Source of the DNA: CAYZEE01 sp964477485
Lineage (GTDB): Bacteria; Patescibacteriota; Microgenomatia; Levybacterales; UBA12049
Direction: 5' to 3'
Length of the DNA stretch: 28,593 nucleotides
Assembly: GCA_964477485.1 (NCBI GenBank)
Contig: CAYZEE010000011.1
Coordinates: forward strand, 1 to 28,593
Numbering within the stretch: the stretch's first letter is position 1; each line of letters starts with the position of its first letter. Below the pieces are notes generated by a model, which saw only the letters and a list, made by a program, of their open reading frames with translations, was not told the DNA's origin and ran no database searches. Below are positions 1-7,554 of the stretch, piece by piece. The position numbers and the translations under genes are program-made.

Positions 1-345
1 GAACTCAAACGACTCCTGGGAGAAATCACGCTGACGATGAGTTTAGGGAAAAAAATTGAGCTTGTTGCTCGAGGAGTCATCAAATCCATCCGGGCAGATG
101 CCCTTGGTATCTCCCGGAAGAATATCTACCGCCATCCCATACAACCCGAAAAAGACCAGGCGCTCGTAAAACAAATCAACCAGGCATATCTTGACCACCC
201 AGCGTACGGGCAATACAAAATGGCCCTCCATTTGGAGGTAAATCATAAACGAACGGAACGGGTGATGCGGCTCTACGGGATCAAGGCACAACTAAGAAAA
301 AAAGTAAAACCGGCAAGTTTTTTAGCAGAGAATTTAATGAATTAA
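1..345 (+). pseudogene. IS3-family transposase fragment (HTH_21 region), truncated
   Basis: The reading frame is open from base 1, so the gene begins outside the window. The first residues (ELKRLLGEITL) look like the end of an IS3-type OrfA or the junction of a fused OrfAB. They are followed by the OrfB N-terminal HTH_21 region: LGISRKNIYRH, then DHPAYGQYKMALHL and VNHKRTERVMRLYGIK. The frame stops at 345, before the rve integrase core that carries the DDE catalytic triad, so the product cannot transpose. Intact members usually have an arginine-rich stretch after YG; here it reads YGQYKM. The broken start and missing catalytic domain mark it as a remnant at the left edge of an accessory region. 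No terminal inverted repeat could be assigned because one end is outside the window. The family call is fairly sure; the subgroup is not. Confidence 0.75.
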
Positions 346-412
346 ATATATCAAACCATACCAATATTGTGTGCTTAAAAAATTTTTGTATAAGTCCGCT
401 CAAAAAACTCAA

Positions 413-418
413 TATAAT
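413..418 (+). promoter_or_regulatory. -10 box upstream of the methyltransferase gene
   Basis: A perfect TATAAT lies 20 bases before the ATG at 438. A GAAAGG Shine-Dalgarno-like sequence (425-430) follows with about 7 bases of spacing. No good -35 hexamer sits at 16-18 bases, so this is only a moderate promoter call. It would start the methyltransferase-terminase transcript. Confidence 0.45.
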
Positions 419-437
419 TTAATTGAAAGGCACAAAT

Positions 438-1670
438 ATGGATGACAACAATATAAAAATACAACAAGTAGACATCTCGAGGCTTAACCCTGCTCCCTAC
501 AACCCACGAAAGTGGGAAAAGGAGGCAGAAAAGCAGTTGACCGAGAGCATTACCCGCTTTGGCTTAGTTGATCCGATTATTGTTAACGATGCTTTGGGAC
601 GGGAAAACGTAGTAATTGGCGGACATTTCAGACTCAAAGTTGCTAAACAACTTGGATACAAAGAAGTGCCGGTAGTTTTCTTGAATATTCCCGACCTTAA
701 TAAAGAAAAAGAGCTAAATCTAAGACTAAACCGAAATACCGGAGACTGGGATTGGAATTTGTTAGCGGATTTTAACTCCTCGCTTCTTACGGATGTCGGA
801 TTTAGTAGCGAAGAGCTTGATCATATTTTTGACTTCGATGAAACACCGGAAATATTTGATCTGGCAAAAGAGCTTGAAAAGTTACACATCGGTAATATCG
901 AAATCCAAAAAGGCGATGTAATTCAGCTTGGTGATAACCGGCTTATGTGTGGAGATTCAACGGTTGAGGCAGATATGTTGAAACTAACGAATGGCGAGAG
1001 GGCTGATATGTGTTTTACGGATCCTCCATATATACTTAATTATTTAGTCGGTAAACATAAACACGGCAAAGCAACAGAAGAATTCGGAGCAAAAAGAGAC
1101 AGGAGATATTTAGAAACAGATGTACTCCCGGCAAATTTTACAGAGCTATGGATGGCAAATATTGCAAGAGTTCAAAAAGAGTACTTCTCAATTATTGTTT
1201 ATGAAAACTGGAAAAACATTCGCACCATCTGGAGTGAAATGGAAAAGTATTGGAAAGTAAAAAATATGCTCGTTTGGCACTTACCCAACAGGCATCAAGG
1301 ATTCTCTGCTAAATACAAGTTCTTTTCCAAGCATGATATTGCAATGGTTGGCGCATCACCCGAAAAAGACATTCCTTTTAATCTGGATCAAGAAGTTGAT
1401 GGATTACAGGAGGAATATGAAACAGCCCTTTATGCGATCGCCGGCAAACCTCACTGGGAAGGATACCAAAAAGGTAAGAAAAACCAACCTACTGATTTTA
1501 TTGAATATGTGGCCTCAGATGAAAAACATTCCGGACAAGGTGTAGTTTTTGGGACCAAGCCGGTTGAAATTCTCATTCCCTACATAAAAATGCTAACAAA
1601 GCGTAGTGACCTAATTGTTGAACCATTTGGCGGTAGCGGATCAACACTTATATTGCAGCCGAGAAAATGA
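438..1670 (+). CDS. ParB-like nuclease domain / DNA methyltransferase fusion, C-terminus lost by frameshift
   Basis: The product is predicted to methylate DNA at adenine N6 or cytosine N4 and is typical of phages and mobile elements, where it lies just before terminase genes. The N-terminal third is a ParB-like domain (NPAPYNPRKW, then GGHFRLKVAKQLGYKEVPV). The catalytic motif is DPPY, in CFTDPPYILNY. The AdoMet-binding motif comes late (VEPFGGSGST), which gives the beta-class order. ATG 438 is preferred over TTG 423 because GAAAGG lies at 425-430. The frame stops at 1670 right after FGGSGSTLI. The downstream +2 frame (from 1655) continues with the expected AAEKMRRRCYLMEKSPVYAE and ends at TGA 1769-1771, overlapping the next ATG. 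An extra TA near 1649-1653 would explain this. The motifs survive, but about 38 family-like C-terminal residues are replaced by five. Confidence 0.85.
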   Translation: MDDNNIKIQQVDISRLNPAPYNPRKWEKEAEKQLTESITRFGLVDPIIVNDALGRENVVIGGHFRLKVAKQLGYKEVPVVFLNIPDLNKEKELNLRLNRNTGDWDWNLLADFNSSLLTDVGFSSEELDHIFDFDETPEIFDLAKELEKLHIGNIEIQKGDVIQLGDNRLMCGDSTVEADMLKLTNGERADMCFTDPPYILNYLVGKHKHGKATEEFGAKRDRRYLETDVLPANFTELWMANIARVQKEYFSIIVYENWKNIRTIWSEMEKYWKVKNMLVWHLPNRHQGFSAKYKFFSKHDIAMVGASPEKDIPFNLDQEVDGLQEEYETALYAIAGKPHWEGYQKGKKNQPTDFIEYVASDEKHSGQGVVFGTKPVEILIPYIKMLTKRSDLIVEPFGGSGSTLILQPRK

Positions 1671-1767
1671 GACGCCGCTGCTATCTTATGGAAAAATCGC
1701 CAGTTTATGCAGAGGTTATTAAAAAACGTTGGGAAAACCTGACAGGCAAGAAAGGAATAAAAATATC

Positions 1768-2169
1768 ATGAATACAATCATAAAGCGACAGGAAAAAGAA
1801 AAGCAGAAAGTAATTGAGCTATTACAAAAAACGCCGATAGTCCACATTGTTTGTGAGAAAACGGGAGTTAGCCGAGCAACATACTATCGCTGGCGAAAAG
1901 AAGACACAGATTTTGCAACTAAAACCGATGAAGCTTTATCTCAAGGATCAAATCTTATTAATGATCTTGCGGAAAGCCATCTCATTGCTCGCATCCGCGA
2001 ACAAGATCTGACTGCCATTATCTTTTGGCTCAAAAATCATCACCCAGCTTATGGCAGCAAACTAGAGTTAACAGGAAACGTAAAACATGAGTACAAACTT
2101 ACGCTTGAAGAGGAGCAACTAATCACTCAAGCACTTGGAAATGTAACGGAGGATAAAAAAGATGAGTAA
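1768..2169 (+). CDS. Phage terminase small subunit-like DNA-binding protein
   Basis: A protein of 133 residues. It has a helix-turn-helix near residues 22-42 (IVCEKTGVSRATYYRWRKED) and then a helical segment (LIARIREQDLTAIIFWLKNHHPAYGS) of the kind seen in phBC6A51-type terminase small subunits. The usual role is to recognise the packaging site and load the large subunit. The start at 1768 is chosen because it overlaps the intended stop of the methyltransferase (ATGA) and lies 9-14 bases after an AAAGGA sequence; an upstream in-frame start at 1729 would lie inside the methyltransferase tail. Its last eight bases overlap the large-subunit gene, the usual TerS-TerL coupling. The small-subunit role rests mainly on this position. 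A site-specific regulator is the alternative. Confidence 0.75.
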   Translation: MNTIIKRQEKEKQKVIELLQKTPIVHIVCEKTGVSRATYYRWRKEDTDFATKTDEALSQGSNLINDLAESHLIARIREQDLTAIIFWLKNHHPAYGSKLELTGNVKHEYKLTLEEEQLITQALGNVTEDKKDE

Positions 2170-3649
2170 AGTACGCTTTTCACCAGAAGATATTAAAAAA
2201 ATGATTAAAACGCCGGCAATCAGGAGAAAGCTGGCATTTGAAAATATGAAATATTTTTTCGCAATTTATCTCCATAATCACATAAAATATGCGCTTGCTT
2301 CTTTTCATGAAGAGTTTTTCAAAATTGCAGAAGATGAAGCATTGGAACTGGCTGTGATCCTTGCTTTCCGGGGATCTGGAAAATCAACAATATTTAGTTT
2401 GTGTTATCCCATATGGGCTATTACCGGAAAACAACAAAAAAAGTTTGTGTTGATTTTAACCCAAACACAACAGCAAGCAAGAATTATCCTTCGCAATATA
2501 AAAATAGAGTTGGAATCAAACAGACTCCTTCGCGCAGATATCGGCCCGTTCTTAGAAGAAAGCGATGAATGGGGATCAACAACAATTGTATTAAATAAGT
2601 ACGGTGCACGGATTATGGTTGCCTCAACTGAACAGGGAATTAGAGGGATAAAATACGGTGCCAACAGACCTGACTTAATTATTCTTGACAACGTACAGGA
2701 TATAACAGGAGTAAAAACACAAGAAAGCAGAGATAAACTTTTCGAATGGTTTACCAGGGATATAAATCCGCTGGGCGATCTAACAACAAAGCAACTTCTA
2801 ATAGGTACACTGCTTCATAAAGATGATTTAATGAGTCGGTTTATTCAAAAAATAGAAGATAAAGAAATGAACGGTGTTTATTGCAGATTTCCAGTTGCTG
2901 ATGAAAACGGAGAAAGTAGTTGGATAGGAAAATATCCAAACAAAGGGGCAATCGAAAAACTACGACAGAAAACTGCAAGCGAGGTAGCATGGCAACGAGA
3001 ATATATGCTCAATTTAGTTTATTCTGAAGATCAATTAATTAAACCTGAATGGATTCAATATTATGATGACCTTCCGCCACTATCAAAACTACAATATATT
3101 ATTGTCGGAGTTGATCCGGCAATTGGAAACAAGCAAACTTCTGATTTTACCACTATGGTTCCCATATATGTTTTTGGGTCAGGAGAGGAGATTCAACTCT
3201 ATGTTGGCAAACAAATCATTAATGAGCACCTTTCAATGTATCAAACCGCAGTTACTGCAAAGCAATTACAATATTCTCTAACAAAAGGTCACACAGTTAC
3301 TTTTGTCGTAGAAACAGTTGCATATCAAAAAGCATTATTTGAGCATATGCAACACGAAGGGTTAACTACAGAAGAAGTAACAGTGTTTGGACAGGATAAG
3401 CATATTCGATTATCAATGGCAGCTCCATACCTTGAACAGCTTCGAGTGTTTTTCCCACGAGAAGGTGCGGAAAATCTCATTACTCAATTACTTGGTTTTC
3501 CTTCAGAAGCTCATGACGACTTAGTTGATGCTTTTGTCTATGCCATATTAAAAATACAAGAGGAAGCAAATAAACCACAGCCAAATGTCAGGTGGCTTGA
3601 ATTTGGCGATTCCTTGCCTCGTCGAGGGCTTTCCACGATGCGCGATTAG
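2162..3649 (+). CDS. Phage terminase large subunit
   Basis: This is the ATPase/nuclease motor that pumps and cuts phage DNA during head filling. Seen in the 495 residues: Walker A FRGSGKST (69-76), a Walker B-like segment LIILDNVQD (about 172-180), and GTLLHKDD (about 215-222) in the place of the coupling motif. The RNase H-like nuclease part has its first acidic residue in VGVDPAIG (D318) and its last acidic group in HDDLVDAF (451-458). Length and domain order are normal, so the protein looks complete. The start has a good GGAGG with about 9 bases of spacing. No portal or capsid gene follows, contrary to a standard packaging module; the next genes are a 53-aa ORF and a serine recombinase. 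The Walker B has Asn rather than the usual acidic residue directly after its Asp. Confidence 0.92.
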   Translation: MSKVRFSPEDIKKMIKTPAIRRKLAFENMKYFFAIYLHNHIKYALASFHEEFFKIAEDEALELAVILAFRGSGKSTIFSLCYPIWAITGKQQKKFVLILTQTQQQARIILRNIKIELESNRLLRADIGPFLEESDEWGSTTIVLNKYGARIMVASTEQGIRGIKYGANRPDLIILDNVQDITGVKTQESRDKLFEWFTRDINPLGDLTTKQLLIGTLLHKDDLMSRFIQKIEDKEMNGVYCRFPVADENGESSWIGKYPNKGAIEKLRQKTASEVAWQREYMLNLVYSEDQLIKPEWIQYYDDLPPLSKLQYIIVGVDPAIGNKQTSDFTTMVPIYVFGSGEEIQLYVGKQIINEHLSMYQTAVTAKQLQYSLTKGHTVTFVVETVAYQKALFEHMQHEGLTTEEVTVFGQDKHIRLSMAAPYLEQLRVFFPREGAENLITQLLGFPSEAHDDLVDAFVYAILKIQEEANKPQPNVRWLEFGDSLPRRGLSTMRD

Positions 3650-3709
3650 TAAATCCTTATAGCATTTTGAGCCTAGACTTCACTAAAACCCAGCGGTACT
3701 GTGTCCCTG

Positions 3710-3871
3710 ATGAAAAAACAAGATGAAAAAGAGCAAGTAATGAAGCTCCTTCGGATGTCTGAAAAATACTTTTATCGGTACCTTATAACCCACGATAAAG
3801 ACTATATTGACAAGTTTTTCAAGAAAACAAAGCAAATTAAAAGAAAAATCCAAAAATGGAAGACGCAGTAA
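3710..3871 (+). CDS. Small basic protein, unknown (53 aa)
   Basis: A 53-residue ORF starting MKKQDEKEQVMKLLRMSEKY and rich in Lys and aromatic residues. It is predicted mostly helical, with a strongly basic C-terminal half (FFKKTKQIKRKIQKWKTQ). It has no cysteine pair and no membrane segment. It fills the gap between the terminase and recombinase genes, and its last 16 bases overlap the recombinase start in another frame, which would allow translational coupling because the recombinase lacks its own Shine-Dalgarno. The ORF itself has no clear ribosome-binding site. I do not recognise the family. A small DNA-binding accessory or directionality factor is a guess from position and charge only; a chance ORF is possible. 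Confidence 0.45.
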   Translation: MKKQDEKEQVMKLLRMSEKYFYRYLITHDKDYIDKFFKKTKQIKRKIQKWKTQ

Positions 3872-5136
3872 AGGTACCTATTGTTGGATATTGTCTCTAT
3901 GCCAGGAAATCCTCGGAAGATGACGAACGGCAGGCAATGTCCATAGACTCCCAGGTAAAGGAAATGACCGATTTAGCACAAAAAGAAGGCATAATCATTA
4001 AAGAGATACGTCGGGAAAGCCATTCCGCAAAAGAATCCGGACAAAGATCTGAATTCAATCGTCTTATTCAAAACTTACGGGAGGGAGTATTTACAGGGAT
4101 ACTTACATGGGCACCTGACAGATTATCAAGAAATGCCGGAGATCTGGGAATGCTAGTTGATTTAATGGACCAGGGAAAACTTGTTAACATAAAGACATTT
4201 ACGCAAGCATTTACAAACAGTCCGAGCGACAAGTTCTTATTAATGATTCTTTGCTCGCAAGCAAAATTGGAAAACGACCAAAAAGGAGTAAATGTAAAAA
4301 GAGGCATTAGAGCTAAATGCGAAATGGGATGGAGACCGGGAGTTGCTCCAATGGGTTACATGAACAGAGCCTTTGGAGGAGTTAAAGACATAATCATAGA
4401 TCCAGAGCGTGCACCTTTAATTAAGGAAACATTTGAAAGAGTTGCCTATAGGTCATATAGCGGAAGAAAAGCAAAGGAGTGGTTGGATGAAAATGGTTTT
4501 GTAAGTAAAAGCGGCAAGAAAATGTCGCTAAGCAAACTTTATCTAATGTTAAGGAACCCTTTTTATTATGGGCATTATAAATACGGAACAGCTTGGTATA
4601 AGGGTTCGCATGAACCGTTAATAAGCAAGGACGTTTTCGACGAGGCACAGAAAGAATTGGATGAGAGATTCAGACCAAAAGTTTGGGGAAAATCAGACTT
4701 TCCATATAAAGGAATCTTCAGTTGCTATAATTGCAACACATCAATTTGCGGAGAAGAAAAGTATAGGAAAAGAATAGACGGAATCGTAAACCATCACGTT
4801 TACTACCATTGCACAAGATCCCGCAACCCTTATTGCAGAGAGCCATACATAACCGAAAAGGATTTAGTCAGGTTGATTAAACAGAACATACAAAATTTAC
4901 GAGAAGAGGTTTTGAAAGAAAACATAAGCCCTAATTTAACGAGTATTCTTAATCAATACCAACCTATTGTCGAAGAAATCGAGTTTTACAAAAAAGATGA
5001 TATCGAATACGACGGAAAAGTTAGTTTTAAGGATATAATTATATACGCATCTGCAAAATCACCAATAGCCATTAGAAGGGAACTTTTGCAAAACCTTCCA
5101 ATTCCAAAGAAACTTCACAATCTTCAGTTAGTTTAA
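3856..5136 (+). CDS. Large serine recombinase (integrase/resolvase family)
   Basis: A site-specific recombinase that would integrate or excise the element. The N-terminal catalytic domain shows YARKSS (the catalytic serine is probably S19), SIDSQ, ESHSAKESGQRSEF and PDRLSRN (87-93). A Recombinase domain follows (GWRPGVAPMGYMN, then LMLRNPFYYGHYKYG). Next is a zinc ribbon near residue 290 (CYNCNTSICG), with further Cys/His in YYHCTRSRNPYC. At 426 residues it is shorter than many phage integrases because the C-terminal coiled-coil part is small, but it ends cleanly and all catalytic motifs are present. There is no Shine-Dalgarno, so coupling to the overlapping 53-aa ORF is likely. It sits at the right border of the accessory region, about 110 bases from tRNA-Gln, a typical place for an integration gene. 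Confidence 0.92.
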   Translation: MEDAVKVPIVGYCLYARKSSEDDERQAMSIDSQVKEMTDLAQKEGIIIKEIRRESHSAKESGQRSEFNRLIQNLREGVFTGILTWAPDRLSRNAGDLGMLVDLMDQGKLVNIKTFTQAFTNSPSDKFLLMILCSQAKLENDQKGVNVKRGIRAKCEMGWRPGVAPMGYMNRAFGGVKDIIIDPERAPLIKETFERVAYRSYSGRKAKEWLDENGFVSKSGKKMSLSKLYLMLRNPFYYGHYKYGTAWYKGSHEPLISKDVFDEAQKELDERFRPKVWGKSDFPYKGIFSCYNCNTSICGEEKYRKRIDGIVNHHVYYHCTRSRNPYCREPYITEKDLVRLIKQNIQNLREEVLKENISPNLTSILNQYQPIVEEIEFYKKDDIEYDGKVSFKDIIIYASAKSPIAIRRELLQNLPIPKKLHNLQLV

Positions 5137-5161
5137 GAACGATTTAAGGAGGCTTAGAACC

Positions 5162-5185
5162 AAAAATAATGCCCATTGGGTATTA
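5162..5185 (-). terminator. Rho-independent terminator of the tRNA-Gln transcript
   Basis: Read on the minus strand, TAATACCC pairs with GGGCATTA around a short loop (one A-C mismatch), and TTTTT follows (complement of 5162-5166). It lies about 60 bases past the tRNA 3' end. It also borders the recombinase 3' end, but a + strand transcript would have no U-run here. Confidence 0.6.
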
Positions 5186-5221
5186 CAAGCTATGCTTACT
5201 GGCTTAAAGCAGTCTCATGTG

Positions 5222-5239
5222 GTACTTCCGTTCGAGTAC
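5222..5239. repeat. Short inverted repeat between recombinase and tRNA-Gln
   Basis: GTACT (5222-5226) and AGTAC (5235-5239) flank an 8-base centre, TCCGTTCG. The repeat sits between the recombinase terminus and the tRNA 3' end, where a recombination site could lie. No second copy of the core was found in the window, so the role is open. Confidence 0.35.
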
Positions 5240-5246
5240 AGTCGTG

Positions 5247-5317
5247 CTGCTGGGCTTGGATTCGAACCAAGATGAATGGATTCAGAGTCCACTATCCTAC
5301 CGTTAGATGACCCAGCA
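5247..5317 (-). tRNA. tRNA-Gln (anticodon CTG)
   Basis: A 71-nt cloverleaf on the minus strand. Acceptor arms TGCTGGG and CCCAGCA pair fully, with discriminator G. The anticodon stem GTGGA/TCCAT (one G-T pair) holds the loop CTCTGAA, so the anticodon is CTG, reading CAG codons. The T arm is CTTGG-TTCGAAT-CCAAG and the D arm has a three-pair ATC/GAT stem. CCA is not encoded, which fits the CCA-adding enzyme at 13142. It is transcribed on its own, between a promoter at 5329-5357 and a terminator at 5162-5185. Confidence 0.93.
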
Positions 5318-5328
5318 ATTTCAAACCA

Positions 5329-5357
5329 ATTTTATCAGAAATCAACACCAAGAACAA
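5329..5357 (-). promoter_or_regulatory. Promoter of tRNA-Gln
   Basis: On the minus strand TTGTTC (complement of 5352-5357), a 17-base spacer and TAAAAT (complement of 5329-5334) precede the tRNA 5' end by 11 bases. Spacing is ideal and both boxes are close to consensus. Confidence 0.65.
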
Positions 5358-5366
5358 ACGAAGATT

Positions 5367-5735
5367 TTACTTAAAAAATCTTATTATGTGCGGAATGAAG
5401 ATGAGAATACCAACGATTATGGAGCCGATGGCCGCGACAAGCACCATACCGGCTGATACATCTTTGGCTACCTTTGCTTCTTTTCTATGTTCATTTGTAA
5501 TAAGATTAACCATCTCTTCAATTGCCGAATTTATCATTTCAAGACAAATAACCAAAAGAATCATAACTCCTAAAATTCCCATTTCAAAAGAATTAACCTT
5601 AAAAATTAGACTTGCAATAATAACTAAAACGGCAACAACAAAATGAACTCTAAGATTTCTGTTGTGCCTTAGGGAATAAAAAATCCCCTCAAAGGCATAC
5701 TTGAAAGATTTAAAAAAAGGTGTTTGCTGGACCAT
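5367..5735 (-). CDS. dgkA: Diacylglycerol/undecaprenol kinase family protein
   Basis: A small integral membrane kinase of 122 residues, the normal size for the family. In Gram-positive relatives it phosphorylates undecaprenol for reuse as a cell-wall carrier. Visible family features: NRNLRVHF (25-32), three hydrophobic helices, the signature LEMINSAIEEMVNLI (65-79) with the conserved Glu and Asn, and AKDVSAGMVLV (90-100). It is the last gene of a gltX - PAP2 - dgkA set and starts three bases after the PAP2 stop, without a Shine-Dalgarno. The PAP2 gene next to it probably removes phosphate from a polyprenyl or lipid phosphate, so the pair suggests carrier-lipid recycling. Substrate choice (undecaprenol or diacylglycerol) cannot be read from the sequence. 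Confidence 0.9.
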   Translation of the reverse strand: MVQQTPFFKSFKYAFEGIFYSLRHNRNLRVHFVVAVLVIIASLIFKVNSFEMGILGVMILLVICLEMINSAIEEMVNLITNEHRKEAKVAKDVSAGMVLVAAIGSIIVGILIFIPHIIRFFK

Positions 5736-5738
5736 AGA

Positions 5739-6326
5739 TTATAAACTTATAAATCGGGCAATTACATAGACTATTATAGTCAAAGTTATCCCTAAAAAAC
5801 TACCAACAACTATTTCTATTGGCGTATGTTTTTTAATCTTGACCCTTGCCCATCCCATAAGAGGTATTAGAAGAAGCAGTGGAAGAAGTGTATTTCCATA
5901 AATAATAACAAGAGAAAGTGAGAAAGCAGAAATTGTTGCCGTATGAATACTTGCCTTAACCCATCTGTTGACAATACTAATTACCAAAACCCCCAAAATA
6001 ATCCCAAAAACCGCTATAAAAAGAATTTTGGGTCCATTGAGAATAAAAAGAGACACAAGATATAAAAATGTTATAAGTGCTCCAAATACAAAAAGCTTTG
6101 GTCTCTGTTCTTTTCTTGACACATCAAAATCAGAAAAAATACCAAATAGAGTTCCTAAAATTACAAAGGTTACAATAGCAAACAAAAAAATATAAGAAAA
6201 TACCGTCCATTTCAGAGCATATAAATCATTCTGGCTTACCCTGTCAACTAGAATGTAAGGCGTCGGCAGGAAAAGAATTATAGGGCTTAAGAAAAATGAG
6301 ATAATTCTTGCGATGTTTTTACTCAT
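5739..6326 (-). CDS. PAP2-family membrane phosphatase
   Basis: A 195-residue membrane protein with about six hydrophobic segments and the three PAP2 phosphatase motifs in order. RKEQRP (71-76) is motif 1, SIHTAT (126-131) stands for the usual PSGH-type motif 2, and ARVKIKKHTPIE (160-171) is motif 3, with R161, H167 and Glu in the usual Asp position. PAP2 enzymes dephosphorylate lipid phosphates, including undecaprenyl pyrophosphate and phosphatidylglycerophosphate. The motif 2 His and the Arg/His of motif 3 are kept, so activity is likely despite the unusual Ser-Ile-His. The gene lies 8 bases after gltX and 3 before dgkA, in one transcript. The pairing with dgkA argues for carrier-lipid recycling. 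The exact substrate is unknown. Confidence 0.85.
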   Translation of the reverse strand: MSKNIARIISFFLSPIILFLPTPYILVDRVSQNDLYALKWTVFSYIFLFAIVTFVILGTLFGIFSDFDVSRKEQRPKLFVFGALITFLYLVSLFILNGPKILFIAVFGIILGVLVISIVNRWVKASIHTATISAFSLSLVIIYGNTLLPLLLLIPLMGWARVKIKKHTPIEIVVGSFLGITLTIIVYVIARFISL

Positions 6327-6334
6327 TGGACAGG

Positions 6335-7549
6335 TTATTTAATTATTTGCTCAAGATTTGAAATAGTTTCGGCTTTCCCTTTAATTTCAAGCTTTTTTTC
6401 AAATGGCAAGCCTTGTGATTTTCCTGTCAAAACAGTGTATACATCTTTAGTAGAACTTCCAAGTCTATTCCTAACTTTAATGGTTTCTTCTGAAATTTTT
6501 GCTGCTCTCCACGGACTTAATAATTGATATCTTTTTTTCAGATCTATGGCGAGTTTTTTTTGATTTTCGGAAAGAAGAACATTCTTGTCCTCTGCAAGAT
6601 TTCTAAAATCTGGCAATGTCTTCATTCTGCTTTGAGCCAGAGAGATATATTTCCCAAAAAATCGTATTTCGGAAATTTCCGGGCTGAATTCTAAAAGCCT
6701 TTTCTTTAACTGCTCAACTGAAAGTTTTCTTATCCAAACTCCATTTAGCCATTCAAGTTTCTTGATATCAAAAATGGGGTTTGCAGTATTTATATCCTCC
6801 AGAGAGAAAAGTTTTATCATTTCCTCAAGACTCAATATCTCCCGATCTCCGCCCGGATTCCAACCCAAGAGAGCCATAAAGTTTAAAAGAGCTTCAGTTA
6901 GATATCCTTCTTTTCTGTAATCAAGAGCAGACTTTGCTCCATGTCTTTTTGACAATTTAGACTTGTCTTGCCCCAAGATAACCGGAAGATGAGCAAAGAT
7001 AGGTTGCCCCCATGATAAGGATCTATATAATTGAACATGTTTTGGGGTCGAGGAAATAAATTCCTCACCTCTTATCACATGGGTTATCTTCATAAGATGA
7101 TCATCAACTACATTTGCGAAATTGTATGTAGGATAACCGTCAGATTTAATAATTACAAAATCTTCCTGGGTAGAATTTTTAAAAACTATTTCTTTACTGC
7201 CGACCGCATCTTGCCAGGAGGTTTCGCCCGTTTTTGGCATTGCAAATTTTAAAGCATCAGCTTCTTCATAAACAATTTTTTTCTTTTTCAAAATTTCTGC
7301 GTGTTCTTTATAGATATCGAGTCTTTTGGATTGGATATATTTTTCGTCAAAATCAAGACCGAGCCACTCCAATATTTTATAAATTGCGGTTTCCGATTCT
7401 TTGACAAATCTTTTTCTATCTGTATCTTCGATACGCAGAATAAATTTACCGTTATTGTGACGGGCGAATAAAAAGTTAAGAAGAGCTGTTCTTGTATTTC
7501 CGACATGAGGTATGCCGGTCGGGCTTGGCGCGAATCTAACTCTAACCAT
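6335..7549 (-). CDS. gltX: Glutamyl-tRNA synthetase (short form)
   Basis: A class I synthetase that charges tRNA-Glu, and probably tRNA-Gln where the GatCAB route is used. Motifs: FAPSPTGIPHVGNTRT (HIGH-type motif, near residue 6-21), the LRIEDTDR segment, and KLSKRHG (198-204) as KMSKS. The 404 residues are fewer than the roughly 470-490 of typical bacterial enzymes; the loss is in the C-terminal anticodon-binding part. ATG 7549 is preferred over 7579 because it starts directly at the family N-terminus (MVRVRFAPSP). A promoter (TTGAGT-N17-TACAAT, 7559-7587) leaves almost no leader before it, and 7579 would lie inside that promoter. First gene of the gltX - PAP2 - dgkA transcript. A non-discriminating activity is inferred from lineage only; a tRNA-Gln gene lies nearby. 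Confidence 0.93.
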   Translation of the reverse strand: MVRVRFAPSPTGIPHVGNTRTALLNFLFARHNNGKFILRIEDTDRKRFVKESETAIYKILEWLGLDFDEKYIQSKRLDIYKEHAEILKKKKIVYEEADALKFAMPKTGETSWQDAVGSKEIVFKNSTQEDFVIIKSDGYPTYNFANVVDDHLMKITHVIRGEEFISSTPKHVQLYRSLSWGQPIFAHLPVILGQDKSKLSKRHGAKSALDYRKEGYLTEALLNFMALLGWNPGGDREILSLEEMIKLFSLEDINTANPIFDIKKLEWLNGVWIRKLSVEQLKKRLLEFSPEISEIRFFGKYISLAQSRMKTLPDFRNLAEDKNVLLSENQKKLAIDLKKRYQLLSPWRAAKISEETIKVRNRLGSSTKDVYTVLTGKSQGLPFEKKLEIKGKAETISNLEQIIK

Positions 7550-7554
7550 CCTAC

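Noticed and set aside
423..437. TTG start of the methyltransferase gene
   Set aside because: GAAAGG at 425-430 serves ATG 438; the TTG would lie in front of its own ribosome site.
1645..1671. Programmed ribosomal frameshift in the methyltransferase gene
   Set aside because: No slippery heptamer or following RNA structure; a simple TA duplication explains the sequence better.
1729..1767. Longer TerS start
   Set aside because: It lies within the methyltransferase tail frame; ATG 1768 gives the ATGA coupling.
5247..5317. tRNA-Gln as the direct integration target of the element
   Set aside because: The recombinase is of serine type, which rarely uses tRNA genes, and no duplicated tRNA 3' end is visible in the window.
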